Assembly (NCBI GenBank): GCA_017472925.1
Contig: JAFUNS010000001.1
Span: forward strand, 1 to 39,375
Direction of reading: 5' to 3'
Length of the DNA stretch: 39,375 nt
DNA from: Bacteroides sp.
Lineage (GTDB): Bacteria; Bacteroidota; Bacteroidia; Bacteroidales; Bacteroidaceae
Positions 24,522 through 33,050 of the stretch are shown here, piece after piece. The position numbers were made by a program, and so were the translations under genes. The first letter of the stretch is position 1. Each line of letters opens with the position of its first letter. The notes under the pieces are model-generated. The model saw only the letters and a list, made by a program, of their open reading frames with translations. It had not been told where the DNA came from and ran no database searches.

Positions 24522-26495
24522 ATGAAACTGAAATCTTATATATATTCATTTGTTGCAGGTGCGGTAATGCTTACAGCCTGCTCGCCCGATGAACATAATT
24601 TGGGTGAAATGACTTATGTAGCCGATGATTTGGTTCAAGGTATTGCATTTTCGGTAACACCAGATGCAGCCGATCCCAACACGATTCATCTGAAATCATT
24701 GGTTGCCGGGGTAACTCCACTTTGGGAAACTCCACAAGGTCGTTCTCAGAAAGAGAATATGACTATCCAGTTGCCGTTTGCCGGCGATTATAACGTTACT
24801 TTCGGTGTAATGACTCCTGCCGGTCCTGTGTATGGTGCGCCTTATACCTTCACTGTATCCCAAAATAACTTTGGTATGCTTGAAGACGAAATCTGGGCAA
24901 ATTTGGCCGGTGGTGTAGGCAAGTCACGCAAGTGGATTCCAATTGATAAGAATTATGGCATCGGTCGTTGTACTGGTCCGATGATGTACATGAGTCCCGA
25001 CGATGTGAAGAACGATGGTTCTGCAAGTAAAGATTTGATGTTTGGTAGTGAAAACTGGACACCCAACTGGGACCCAGGCATCCAAAGCTGGTTAATTCCT
25101 GCAGGAGACCCATATTTTAACTCGTATATGACTTTTGGCTTGGATGCACAAAATGGTTGTACAGCCGAAGTGTTCCGTAATGATGCCAATGGTGGTACGT
25201 TGATGAACGGTAAGTTCAGCTTGAACATCTCAGATCCCAAGCGTCCTGTCATAACTTTCGACAAGTGCTACGCTTTGCACAATGCCGGTTTCGACGAAGT
25301 TTGTGCCAATTATACTGTTGACATCAAGATTTTGGAATGTACCCCGTATTTGCTTCAGTTGGCTACCATGCGTACCAATAGCGAAGGTCCATGGTGGTTG
25401 GTATGGAACTTCATTTCTGAAGAGGCCTATAATGATCCTTCTATTATCCCTACAGAAGATGCCGGCTTATTGGGTACTACTCCGGTGCAAGAACCTACTT
25501 ATGACAATTTGGAAGAAGATTTGTTCAGAATTGCAGGTTCGGGTGCATACTATGTTGGTACAGCTACCACTTACTTGATGAACGAAGATGCTCCATACGA
25601 CTGGTATTGGTGGAATGCCGCATCGGCTGCATGGGAATCCAATGGATTTGATAGCGCCGATGATTATTCTACCGCTTGGGCTCCAGCTTATGCCAATGCT
25701 GGCGACTTTACCATGAATCTCTCTACATCTGCCACTACAGGTACTTATAACTGCGATATCGAGTTGACTGATACTACTTATTCTACTACCTTTGTGGTAG
25801 AAGGCAACAAACTGGTATTTGCAGATGAAGTTTCTTTGATGAAGGTGAACGACAATATTCAGGTAACAGGTAAGGAATTTACTGTGATGAAGATTTCTGC
25901 TGATGATAGCCAAGTAATCTTGGGCGTTCCTGCCGGTAAGGATGCTTCTGGTGCCGTTAACAAGTACCTTTGTGCCAACTTAACCATCAAGCCTATTACA
26001 TCTGACAATGGCCCCGTAGAAGTGAAGTATGACAATTCGTTGATCAGTGCTTACTTCGAAACCAACAACAATGCTTTCCAATACCGTTTCGATGTGTACA
26101 ATCCATGGGGTGGTAAGGATCCGATGGTAGACATTACCAAGATGAAGCTTAAGAAGAACCAAAAACTCGTCATCAAGTTTAAGGTGAGCGGTATTCAGTG
26201 GAAAGACGGTGCCGAACCTATGGTGGCCATCAGTGATAACCTTATCATCAACAAGTGGGGTGCCGATGTCTTTGCTGATCCTTCAGCTATTAAAGTTTCT
26301 GCCGACGATAGCGAAAAGACCATCGAATTGGTGAACACTACTGGCGCAACCGTTAACTTTGAAGGCATGTCGTGTGTTTCTGTCTGTATGCTAGTTGGCG
26401 ATATGGCTGAAGGCCCGTTGGCCGAAGACGGTTCATTCGATTCTTCACAGGTAACCGCAGAAGTTACTTCGATTACTATTCATACCATTCAGTAA
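24522..26495 (+). CDS. Surface glycan-binding lipoprotein, multidomain (SGBP 1)
   Basis: This 657-residue lipoprotein (lipobox MLTAC, Cys20, then SPDEHN) is likely exposed on the cell surface. Residues ~35-115 look like a PKD/Ig-like beta domain. Residues ~120-330 form a calycin-like module with Trp-rich segments (KSRKWIPIDKNYGIGRC; ILECTPYLLQLATMRTNSEG then PWWLVWNF). A second similar module spans ~335-480 (YDWYWWNAASAAWESNG). The C-terminal ~140 residues (from about 515) resemble the repeats at the end of the next protein. No catalytic family is recognised. Position after susD and the many exposed Trp support glycan capture. Confidence 0.75.
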   Translation: MKLKSYIYSFVAGAVMLTACSPDEHNLGEMTYVADDLVQGIAFSVTPDAADPNTIHLKSLVAGVTPLWETPQGRSQKENMTIQLPFAGDYNVTFGVMTPAGPVYGAPYTFTVSQNNFGMLEDEIWANLAGGVGKSRKWIPIDKNYGIGRCTGPMMYMSPDDVKNDGSASKDLMFGSENWTPNWDPGIQSWLIPAGDPYFNSYMTFGLDAQNGCTAEVFRNDANGGTLMNGKFSLNISDPKRPVITFDKCYALHNAGFDEVCANYTVDIKILECTPYLLQLATMRTNSEGPWWLVWNFISEEAYNDPSIIPTEDAGLLGTTPVQEPTYDNLEEDLFRIAGSGAYYVGTATTYLMNEDAPYDWYWWNAASAAWESNGFDSADDYSTAWAPAYANAGDFTMNLSTSATTGTYNCDIELTDTTYSTTFVVEGNKLVFADEVSLMKVNDNIQVTGKEFTVMKISADDSQVILGVPAGKDASGAVNKYLCANLTIKPITSDNGPVEVKYDNSLISAYFETNNNAFQYRFDVYNPWGGKDPMVDITKMKLKKNQKLVIKFKVSGIQWKDGAEPMVAISDNLIINKWGADVFADPSAIKVSADDSEKTIELVNTTGATVNFEGMSCVSVCMLVGDMAEGPLAEDGSFDSSQVTAEVTSITIHTIQ

Positions 26496-26517
26496 TGATT
26501 AAATGATTAAGCGAATT

Positions 26518-29130
26518 ATGAAAACAAAAATATTTTTCGGAATTATGGCACTCGCCATGGGGCTTTCATTAGCCTCATGCGAGGACGAAGTGGAATACTC
26601 CATTCCTACAACGCCCGTCTTGACCGAATCTTCTGTAGTAACCGGAACTTCGGATGTAACGGCTACAACAGCTACCTTGAACGGTTCGGTAAGCGGATTG
26701 GAAAACATGGCTTCATCGGCTTATGTGGTGGGCTTTAACTATGGTTTTTCACAAGATGCTATGGCAGAAAGCGTTAACGCCTCAATGGATGGTGGTGCCT
26801 TTACTGCAACTATTAACGGATTGAAGACCGGTTCAACTATCTATTATCAGGCATTTGTACGCTTGCAGGGTAAGGTAACTTACGTTGGCGAAGTGAAGAC
26901 GTTGGTCACTACCAATGCCAAGGTTACTACTGCGGATGCTGCTTCCATTGATTTTGCTTCGGCTGTTTTAGGCGGTAAGATTACCGATGCACCTGCCGAT
27001 GCAAGTTGTGGTATCGTCATTTCAACCTCGCAAGACGTAGAAGCTGTACGTGCTGGTTTGATTGTAGCCAACAAGACATTGACCAGTGATTTGAGCATTG
27101 AACGCTCGGGTTTGCTTCCTAGTACCACTTATTACTATGCCGCTTACCTGAACTTGGGTACTGGTATTGTTTACGGCGATGTAAAATCGTTCACCACTGC
27201 AGCTTACGATTTTGATTTGGACAATGATTTGGTTGACCTCGGTTTGTCGGTAAAATGGGCTCGTTTCAACGTAGGTGCCAAGAGTGAAACCGATATGGGT
27301 GGTCTTTTCGGTTTTGGCGATTTGAGCGGTTGCAACAACAGCATTGACCCTGTAGACTATGCTTCAGCTGATACTTATCGTAGTGCTGCTGACATTGTTT
27401 ACGCCGCATATCAAGGTAAGGCCACTTTGCCTACTGCTGCCGATTACGAAGAACTCTTTGCACTCTGTACGTCTGAATGGACCGAAGTTGACGGAGTAGT
27501 AGGTTATAAGCTTACTGGTCCTAACGGTAATTCTATCTTCTTGCCGGCTGCCGGTTCTCGTACCATCAATGATGTTACTGGCGAGGGTACCGAAGGTTAT
27601 TACATGACCGGAACCATTAATCCTAGCAACAACCAGTTTGCGGTAAGCTATCAGTTTAGCAACGGTTTCAATACCAAAACTACTACTGCCGTATATCAGG
27701 CATTGTCGGTACGTGCCATCTCTACTGCAAAAAATGTTCCGTTTGTGAAGGAATTGCTCCATACCAAGTGGTATTTGGATAATGGTCAAAGCGGTGCACA
27801 AAAGGTATTTGAAGGACCTTATACTCAGTGGGGTGTAACAGACAGTTGGGCAACTATCTCTAATGGCCAGCCTAACATCGAACAGCAAATTCATTGGGAA
27901 ATGGGTACCGGTAACGGTTGGATTGGCTATACTTACGGTAAGGACTATGGATACATGGAATTCCTTGAAGACGGTACTTTGAATGTTCACCGCATTGCTG
28001 AAGACGGTACTGTAACCGATGAGCCGGGTACTTATACTATCGACGAAGTGAACAAGACCATTACTGTCGATGTAGATATGATTCACGGTAACACCTGGTT
28101 GCCTAACAAGAAGGGTACTTTGAAGATTCTTACTTTGACAGAATATGGTATGCAGTTGTTGCTTGATGCCGGTGATGGCACATACGGTTATTCATTGAAC
28201 TATTATAGCGAACGCAAGGTAGAAGCCGATGCTATGATAAAGGTTCTTTTCAACTGTGTAGATAGCTCTTGGGCTGGCCAGTGGGATTACGCTGCCGATA
28301 ATATTGCTCCGTCAGATTTGAATGGTCGTCATTCATTTGTCTATAAGGCTTCTTGTCCTAACGCTATGGTTGTAACTTTGGATTTTGCCGAATTGTTGCC
28401 AAGATATCCTAATGCAGTTGTTGTTATTAACGAATTGATATGCGATGGTGAATCCATCCCATTCGATGGCAACAAGTTCTTCTATGGGGACATTGAAAAC
28501 AATGGCAAATATCGTATTGAATTGTTCAATATCTTTGGTAAGGGTAGCGCTGATGGTAATGTAGTTGAAAGTCCGTTCAGTAATGCTCAGAACATTGGTA
28601 ATGAACCTGCATTCAGTTTTACTGAACAAATAGAAGTGGTATATACCATTATGACAGAACCTGCCTTTACACCAAACCTCATTACTATCAACCCAAGTTG
28701 GGGTGGTCCTTGGGATTTCAACCAAGGCGCATCATTTAAGGTTTATGTAGACGATAACAAGAAGCTCGCTATCGACAATCCTTCGTTCGACATAACTTAC
28801 ACATCGGCCGATCATGCAGCTGGTTCTATCATGACCTTCATCGAAACCAAGGATCTCTTTACAGCCTTCCCAGGCGTAACTGCTACACTCGATGCTTTGG
28901 TCTTGGATGGAAAAGAAACTGCATTCGATGCTACTAAGATTGTGAATACGTCAGCCGACGGTGCAGGTGTTCATCACCGTTTGGAATTGTGGAACTGCTA
29001 TGGCGAAACCTCAGCTAACGGTTGTGCTTTTGGCGAATCGGTAGATGGTACTATCAAGGAACTTGGTTTCAGTAGCTCTATGCAAGTGAAGTTCACTTTC
29101 AATAGTCTGTTTACAGCTCCACAGTGGTAA
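26518..29130 (+). CDS. Surface glycan-binding lipoprotein, multidomain (SGBP 2)
   Basis: This 870-residue lipoprotein has lipobox SLASC (Cys21) followed by acidic EDEVE, a surface-export signal. Visible order: two fibronectin-III/Ig-like repeats (about 30-120 and 120-215), a Fibrobacter-paralog-like domain opening VDLGLSVKWARFNVGA (about 225-405), a calycin/lipocalin-like domain (about 415-570: HTKWYLDNG ... GTYTIDEVNKTITVD), then two related C-terminal domains (about 580-720 and 722-866). Each of the last two has a W-G-x-W opening, a DG...FD middle and an R-[IL]-E-L-[FW]-N segment. I know no catalytic family for this. An alternative ATG is at 26503, but 26518 gives the cleanest signal peptide. 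A terminator follows. Confidence 0.75.
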   Translation: MKTKIFFGIMALAMGLSLASCEDEVEYSIPTTPVLTESSVVTGTSDVTATTATLNGSVSGLENMASSAYVVGFNYGFSQDAMAESVNASMDGGAFTATINGLKTGSTIYYQAFVRLQGKVTYVGEVKTLVTTNAKVTTADAASIDFASAVLGGKITDAPADASCGIVISTSQDVEAVRAGLIVANKTLTSDLSIERSGLLPSTTYYYAAYLNLGTGIVYGDVKSFTTAAYDFDLDNDLVDLGLSVKWARFNVGAKSETDMGGLFGFGDLSGCNNSIDPVDYASADTYRSAADIVYAAYQGKATLPTAADYEELFALCTSEWTEVDGVVGYKLTGPNGNSIFLPAAGSRTINDVTGEGTEGYYMTGTINPSNNQFAVSYQFSNGFNTKTTTAVYQALSVRAISTAKNVPFVKELLHTKWYLDNGQSGAQKVFEGPYTQWGVTDSWATISNGQPNIEQQIHWEMGTGNGWIGYTYGKDYGYMEFLEDGTLNVHRIAEDGTVTDEPGTYTIDEVNKTITVDVDMIHGNTWLPNKKGTLKILTLTEYGMQLLLDAGDGTYGYSLNYYSERKVEADAMIKVLFNCVDSSWAGQWDYAADNIAPSDLNGRHSFVYKASCPNAMVVTLDFAELLPRYPNAVVVINELICDGESIPFDGNKFFYGDIENNGKYRIELFNIFGKGSADGNVVESPFSNAQNIGNEPAFSFTEQIEVVYTIMTEPAFTPNLITINPSWGGPWDFNQGASFKVYVDDNKKLAIDNPSFDITYTSADHAAGSIMTFIETKDLFTAFPGVTATLDALVLDGKETAFDATKIVNTSADGAGVHHRLELWNCYGETSANGCAFGESVDGTIKELGFSSSMQVKFTFNSLFTAPQW

Positions 29131-29158
29131 TACTTAGACTTTGTAAGTTTTACTATAG

Positions 29159-29194
29159 AGAGGGGTGAGCCTTTGGGGTCACCCCTTTCCTTTT
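29159..29194 (+). terminator. Rho-independent terminator after the SGBP genes
   Basis: Stem AGGGGTGA/TCACCCCT (29161-29168 with 29179-29186), extended by one G-T and one A-T pair, a 10-base loop, then T-rich sequence. It begins about 30 bases after the stop codon. Confidence 0.8.
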
Positions 29195-29204
29195 ACTATG
29201 AAAA

Positions 29205-29243
29205 AGAAAACGACGTGTTGTCGATTGTAAAACGTCGTTTTCT
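29205..29243. repeat. Second inverted repeat after the SGBP terminator
   Basis: Perfect 12-bp arms AGAAAACGACGT (29205-29216) and its complement (29232-29243) with a 15-base spacer and no T run of terminator type. It could be an operator-like palindrome, an RNA stability hairpin, or a backup terminator. Confidence 0.55.
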
Positions 29244-29352
29244 ACTTCGTAAAACGATGTGTTACATTATGAATATTTTTAATGGTGCGTTGATTGTGCC
29301 GATGTGTAGTAGGGCTGTTTTGTGTCCCTTATTGTTAACAAATTAACCCCTT

Positions 29353-29360
29353 TTGAAACA
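29353..29360 (+). promoter_or_regulatory. TTGAAACA motif upstream of the GH5 cluster
   Basis: The octamer is flanked by ACCCC at 29346-29350 and 29367-29371 (21 bases apart) and lies 53 bases before the -7 box. It is shared with the susC and GH31 upstream regions. Confidence 0.35.
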
Positions 29361-29412
29361 AATAATACCCCTAATGTAAACATCAAAAAGGTTTTGTTAG
29401 GCCGAATAGTGG

Positions 29413-29420
29413 TAATTTTG
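29413..29420 (+). promoter_or_regulatory. -7 promoter box of the GH5 cluster
   Basis: TAATTTTG matches TAnnTTTG exactly. A TTTG at 29393-29396 lies 16 bases upstream, slightly closer than the usual 19-21. The box supports separate transcription of the three GH5 genes after the terminator. Confidence 0.55.
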
Positions 29421-29467
29421 TTACCAAGAAATAAACTATAATTATGACGATGGATTTTACAGACCTC

Positions 29468-31249
29468 ATGAAAAAAACGCTAAGCCTCATGGTCGCTTTG
29501 ACCATGGGATTTTTTACCGCATGCTCGGGCAGTGATGAAGATGAACCCGAAGCACCGAAAGATTTTACTCTTTCTACTCAAGAAATGAGCTTTACTTCAA
29601 AGGGGGGAGAACAGACATTCTCCGTACAATCGGATGCGGAACTGACTGTAAAAAGTAGTGCTGCGGATTGGTGCAAGGTAGCCAATGTGGCCAGTGGTTC
29701 AACAAAAACGCAGAAATTCCAAGTAACTGTAGCTCCCTATACAAAGAATGATGATAGGGAGGCTACCATTACAGTATCTTTAGGTTCACTGAATAAAACA
29801 ATAAAAGTGAAACAAACCGCTGCCGATGGATTGGAAGTTGACACAAAAACTTTTGAAAATATACCCGCCGGAGGCGGAGAAATTACCGTAAAGCTGAAAG
29901 CTAATGCCGATTATGTGGTTACACCCAATGTGAGCTGGATAACCGAAAAGAAAGCAGCAAGGGCTTCAATGGCGGTTTCAGAATTGGTATTTGTTGTTGC
30001 ACTGAACCGTTCTACAGAGCCTCGAGAAGGTACTATTACTATTCAACTGAACGATTTGAAGGCTACGGTTACCGTGAAGCAACAGGCGGGAACGGTTGCT
30101 GCGGACGGTGACTTTTCCGATGGTGATGCACAGAGCATAGCCTACCAGATTGGGCTTGGATGGAACTTGGGTAACCAGTTTGATGCACAGAATAATGGAG
30201 TGGCTGGTGAAACAGCCTGGGGAAATCCGAAAGCCACACAAGCTACCTTTGACAAGGTAAAGGCAGCTGGGTTCACTTCGGTACGTATCCCCATTACTTG
30301 GTTGGGCAAAGTGGGTGCAGCTCCCAGCTATACTATTGATAAAGCATGGCTCGACCGTATTGAAGAAGTTATCGGATATGCTGAAGCAGCAGGCCTGAAA
30401 GCTATTATCAACATTCATCACGATGGAGCTAACAGTGAATATTGGCTCGACATTAAGAATGCAGCCAAAGATGTAGCCAAGAATACAGAGATAAAAAACA
30501 AACTGTATGCTATGTGGAATCAAATAGCTGAACGATTCAAGAATAAGGGAAACTTCTTGATATTCGAGTCTATGAACGAAATTCACGATGGCGGTTGGGG
30601 ATGGGGTGACAACCGTAAAGATGATGGTAAGCAATACAAGGTGCTGAATGAATGGAACCAAACCTTTGTGGATGCTGTGCGCGATGCTGGTGGCGAGAAT
30701 ATGAATCGCTACTTGGGCGTGCCGGGTTATTGTACCAACATCGATTTAACGGTAAATCATTTTGTATTGCCTACAGACAAGGTGCAGAACCGTCTGTTAG
30801 TAGCCGTACATTGCTATGACCCCAATACGTTTGCTATCGAAGCACAAAAGACTGAGTGGGGACACACCGGTAAGGATAAGGAATCGTGGGGCAATGAAGA
30901 CGATATCAAGAATGCCTTCAACAAGATGAAGACAAATTTTGTAGACAAGAATATACCGGTTTACATCGGTGAAATGGGATGTGTGCATTTTGCGACCGAA
31001 AGATCCGAATCTTTCCGCAAGTATTACTTGGAATATGTATGTAAGGCGGCACGTACCTATGGGTTGGCACCCATTTATTGGGATAATGGCGCAACAGGTA
31101 CCGGCCGGGAAAACTTCGGGTTGTTGAATCATGGTACGGGAGCTTACATCAATAATGCCGAAGAAATCATAGCCGCCATGGTGAAGGGATACTTTACCGA
31201 TAGTACCGACTATACATTAGAAACCGTTTATAATAATGCACCAAAATAA
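29468..31249 (+). CDS. GH5 endo-beta-glucanase lipoprotein with two BACON domains (GH5 no. 1)
   Basis: This 593-residue surface lipoprotein has lipobox GFFTAC (Cys19) followed by SGSDEDE, an acidic surface-export signal. Two BACON beta-sandwich domains come next (about 33-117 and 121-206, each ending in TVKVKQ-like strands), then a GH5 barrel (about 217-593). The barrel shows GWNLGNQFDA, VRIPITW and NIHHDG, the acid/base Glu371 in SMNEIHDG, and the nucleophile Glu502 in YIGEMG. It looks most like GH5 subfamily 4, which includes xyloglucanases and mixed-linkage or cellulose endoglucanases; the B. ovatus surface xyloglucanase has a similar BACON-GH5 layout. In-frame ATGs exist at 29444 and 29450; 29468 gives the proper signal peptide. 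The next GH5 gene starts 7 bases later. Confidence 0.9.
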   Translation: MKKTLSLMVALTMGFFTACSGSDEDEPEAPKDFTLSTQEMSFTSKGGEQTFSVQSDAELTVKSSAADWCKVANVASGSTKTQKFQVTVAPYTKNDDREATITVSLGSLNKTIKVKQTAADGLEVDTKTFENIPAGGGEITVKLKANADYVVTPNVSWITEKKAARASMAVSELVFVVALNRSTEPREGTITIQLNDLKATVTVKQQAGTVAADGDFSDGDAQSIAYQIGLGWNLGNQFDAQNNGVAGETAWGNPKATQATFDKVKAAGFTSVRIPITWLGKVGAAPSYTIDKAWLDRIEEVIGYAEAAGLKAIINIHHDGANSEYWLDIKNAAKDVAKNTEIKNKLYAMWNQIAERFKNKGNFLIFESMNEIHDGGWGWGDNRKDDGKQYKVLNEWNQTFVDAVRDAGGENMNRYLGVPGYCTNIDLTVNHFVLPTDKVQNRLLVAVHCYDPNTFAIEAQKTEWGHTGKDKESWGNEDDIKNAFNKMKTNFVDKNIPVYIGEMGCVHFATERSESFRKYYLEYVCKAARTYGLAPIYWDNGATGTGRENFGLLNHGTGAYINNAEEIIAAMVKGYFTDSTDYTLETVYNNAPK

Positions 31250-31256
31250 AACGTTT

Positions 31257-32987
31257 ATGAAGAAGTGGTATAAGTATTCATGGCTGTTGGTATGTATATG
31301 TTCGTTATGCTTGATGGGTTGTTCCGGTAACGATGATGAGGGCGAAGAACCGACGGAAGTTACCGAAATCAAGACATCGGCTGATAGTGGCGGACTGACT
31401 TTTGCTAAAGGAAGCAGTTCGCAGGATTTGCATATCCAAGCAGATGGAACCGTGGAAGTAACCAGCAACCAAACATGGTGTAAGGTGACTGAGACTACTT
31501 CGGCATCAGCCAAAGTGAAGAAATATACTGTTACCGTTGATACCAATACAGAAACCAGCGACCGTACGGCGCTTATTACCGTCAAAGCAGGGAAATTGAC
31601 CAAGACGGTGGATGTGTTCCAAACTGCAGCCGACGGATTATTGGTATCGACTTCCTCATTTGAAGTGAAGGCAGAAGGTGAAAACATTACCGTGAAGTAT
31701 ACTACCAATGGCGAACCCGAAGTGACCATAGATGTGGATTGGATAAAGCAAGCGGTGAATGGACGTGCTGCTATGCAGGACAAGACCTTGCAATTTGAAG
31801 TGAAGGCCAACTATAGCGAAGGACGTACTGGTAAGATAACCTTTACGTTGAATAACCTTTCGGAATCGGTGGTAGTAAATCAGGCAAAGATGAATTTCGA
31901 AAGCATGGGTATGGGTAACGATGCTTTGGCGTTGGCTGCTCAAATGTATACGGGCATCAATATAGGCAATACACTGGAAGCCGTCGATACTAATAATAAG
32001 GTGGCAAGCGAAACGATGTGGGGCAACCCGAAGGTGAACGATATTTATATTAAAGGAGTAAAGGCAGCGGGATTCAATGCGGTGCGTATTCCTTGTGCAT
32101 GGGATTATCATATTATTGATGCCGCTACCCACAAACTTGACGAAGCTTGGTTGTCCCGTGTAGATGAAGTGGTGGGTTATTGTGTGGCCAATGACTTATT
32201 TGCTATTGTGAACATTCACTGGGACGGTGGATGGTTGGAAAATAACTGTACGCCCGACAAGAAAGAGGCGAATGTGAAGAAGCAGGCTGCGCTATGGACG
32301 CAGATTGCTGGTAAACTGAATCACTATGATGAACGTGTGCTTTTTGCCGGATGCAACGAACCGAATGTAGAGAATGTTACACAAATGGAAGTGCTTAAGG
32401 CTTATGAACAGGCCTTTGTGGATGCAGTGCGTGCTACCGGTGGAAACAATGCTGTGCGTAACTTGATTGTGCAAGGACCAAGTACGAATATTGACAGAAC
32501 CGCCGAGATGTTTTCGTTACCTAATGATGCTGTAGAAAACCGATTGTTGGTGGAAGTACATTTCTATGATCCGTGGAACTTCTGTGGCATGAGTCAGGAT
32601 GAGACTTGGGGAAAGATGCACTATTTTTGGGGAGACCACTTGGTACCTGGTTCTGACCGCAACTCCAATTGGGGTGATGAGGTACACATCAAGTCGCAAT
32701 TCCAAAAGATGAAGTCTAAATTTGTGGATAAAGGAATACCGGTCATCTTGGGTGAATATGGTATGGTTATTCGTACAGGATTGGGTGAACATCAGGAAGC
32801 GCACGACAAGTCGCGCCAACAATGGGTAGAAGTGGTTACCCGTGAAGCAAAGAATCATGGTATTGTGCCGTTCTTGTGGGATATCGGTGTGAATGGATGC
32901 ATTAACCGTACTACCGGGAAACAGCAGGATGCTTACATGCTCAATGGTATTATGAAAGGTGCTGCAGAAGGGAAGTATCCTTATTGA
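31257..32987 (+). CDS. GH5 endo-beta-glucanase lipoprotein with two BACON domains (GH5 no. 2)
   Basis: This 576-residue lipoprotein has lipobox LMGC (Cys22) followed by SGNDDEGEE. It has two BACON-type domains (about 37-123 and 127-209) and a GH5 barrel (about 218-576) with INIGNTLEA, VRIPCAWDY and NIHWDGGWLENN, acid/base Glu368 in GCNEPN, and nucleophile Glu500 in LGEYG. The active-site loops (HWDGGW, EVHFYDPWNFCGM, YFWGDH) differ from GH5 no. 1 and match GH5 no. 3, so specificity may differ. The ATG at 31257 is chosen over 31236, which would overlap the upstream gene and misplace the signal peptide. Same operon as its neighbours. Confidence 0.9.
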   Translation: MKKWYKYSWLLVCICSLCLMGCSGNDDEGEEPTEVTEIKTSADSGGLTFAKGSSSQDLHIQADGTVEVTSNQTWCKVTETTSASAKVKKYTVTVDTNTETSDRTALITVKAGKLTKTVDVFQTAADGLLVSTSSFEVKAEGENITVKYTTNGEPEVTIDVDWIKQAVNGRAAMQDKTLQFEVKANYSEGRTGKITFTLNNLSESVVVNQAKMNFESMGMGNDALALAAQMYTGINIGNTLEAVDTNNKVASETMWGNPKVNDIYIKGVKAAGFNAVRIPCAWDYHIIDAATHKLDEAWLSRVDEVVGYCVANDLFAIVNIHWDGGWLENNCTPDKKEANVKKQAALWTQIAGKLNHYDERVLFAGCNEPNVENVTQMEVLKAYEQAFVDAVRATGGNNAVRNLIVQGPSTNIDRTAEMFSLPNDAVENRLLVEVHFYDPWNFCGMSQDETWGKMHYFWGDHLVPGSDRNSNWGDEVHIKSQFQKMKSKFVDKGIPVILGEYGMVIRTGLGEHQEAHDKSRQQWVEVVTREAKNHGIVPFLWDIGVNGCINRTTGKQQDAYMLNGIMKGAAEGKYPY

Positions 32988-33007
32988 TTAGGAAAGGGAT
33001 AACAATA

Positions 33008-33015
33008 TAGATTTG
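33008..33015 (+). promoter_or_regulatory. Possible internal promoter before GH5 no. 3
   Basis: TAGATTTG matches TAnnTTTG, with ATTG at 32983-32986 21 bases upstream as a weak -33 element. It lies in the 63-base gap between GH5 no. 2 and no. 3. Such boxes occur by chance in AT-rich gaps. Confidence 0.3.
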
Positions 33016-33050
33016 AAGTAACTAAGTTAGGTATAAAATTAGGAATTAGA

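Larger units (their letters stand above)
29131..29467. other. Intergenic regulatory region before the GH5 cluster
   Basis: About 337 bases without a gene hold a terminator for the susCD unit (29159-29194), a second 12-bp hairpin (29205-29243), a partial direct repeat of its arm (AAAACGATGTGTTA at 29251), a TTGAAACA motif flanked by ACCCC on both sides (29346-29371), and a -7 box for GH5 (29413-29420). Confidence 0.7.
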
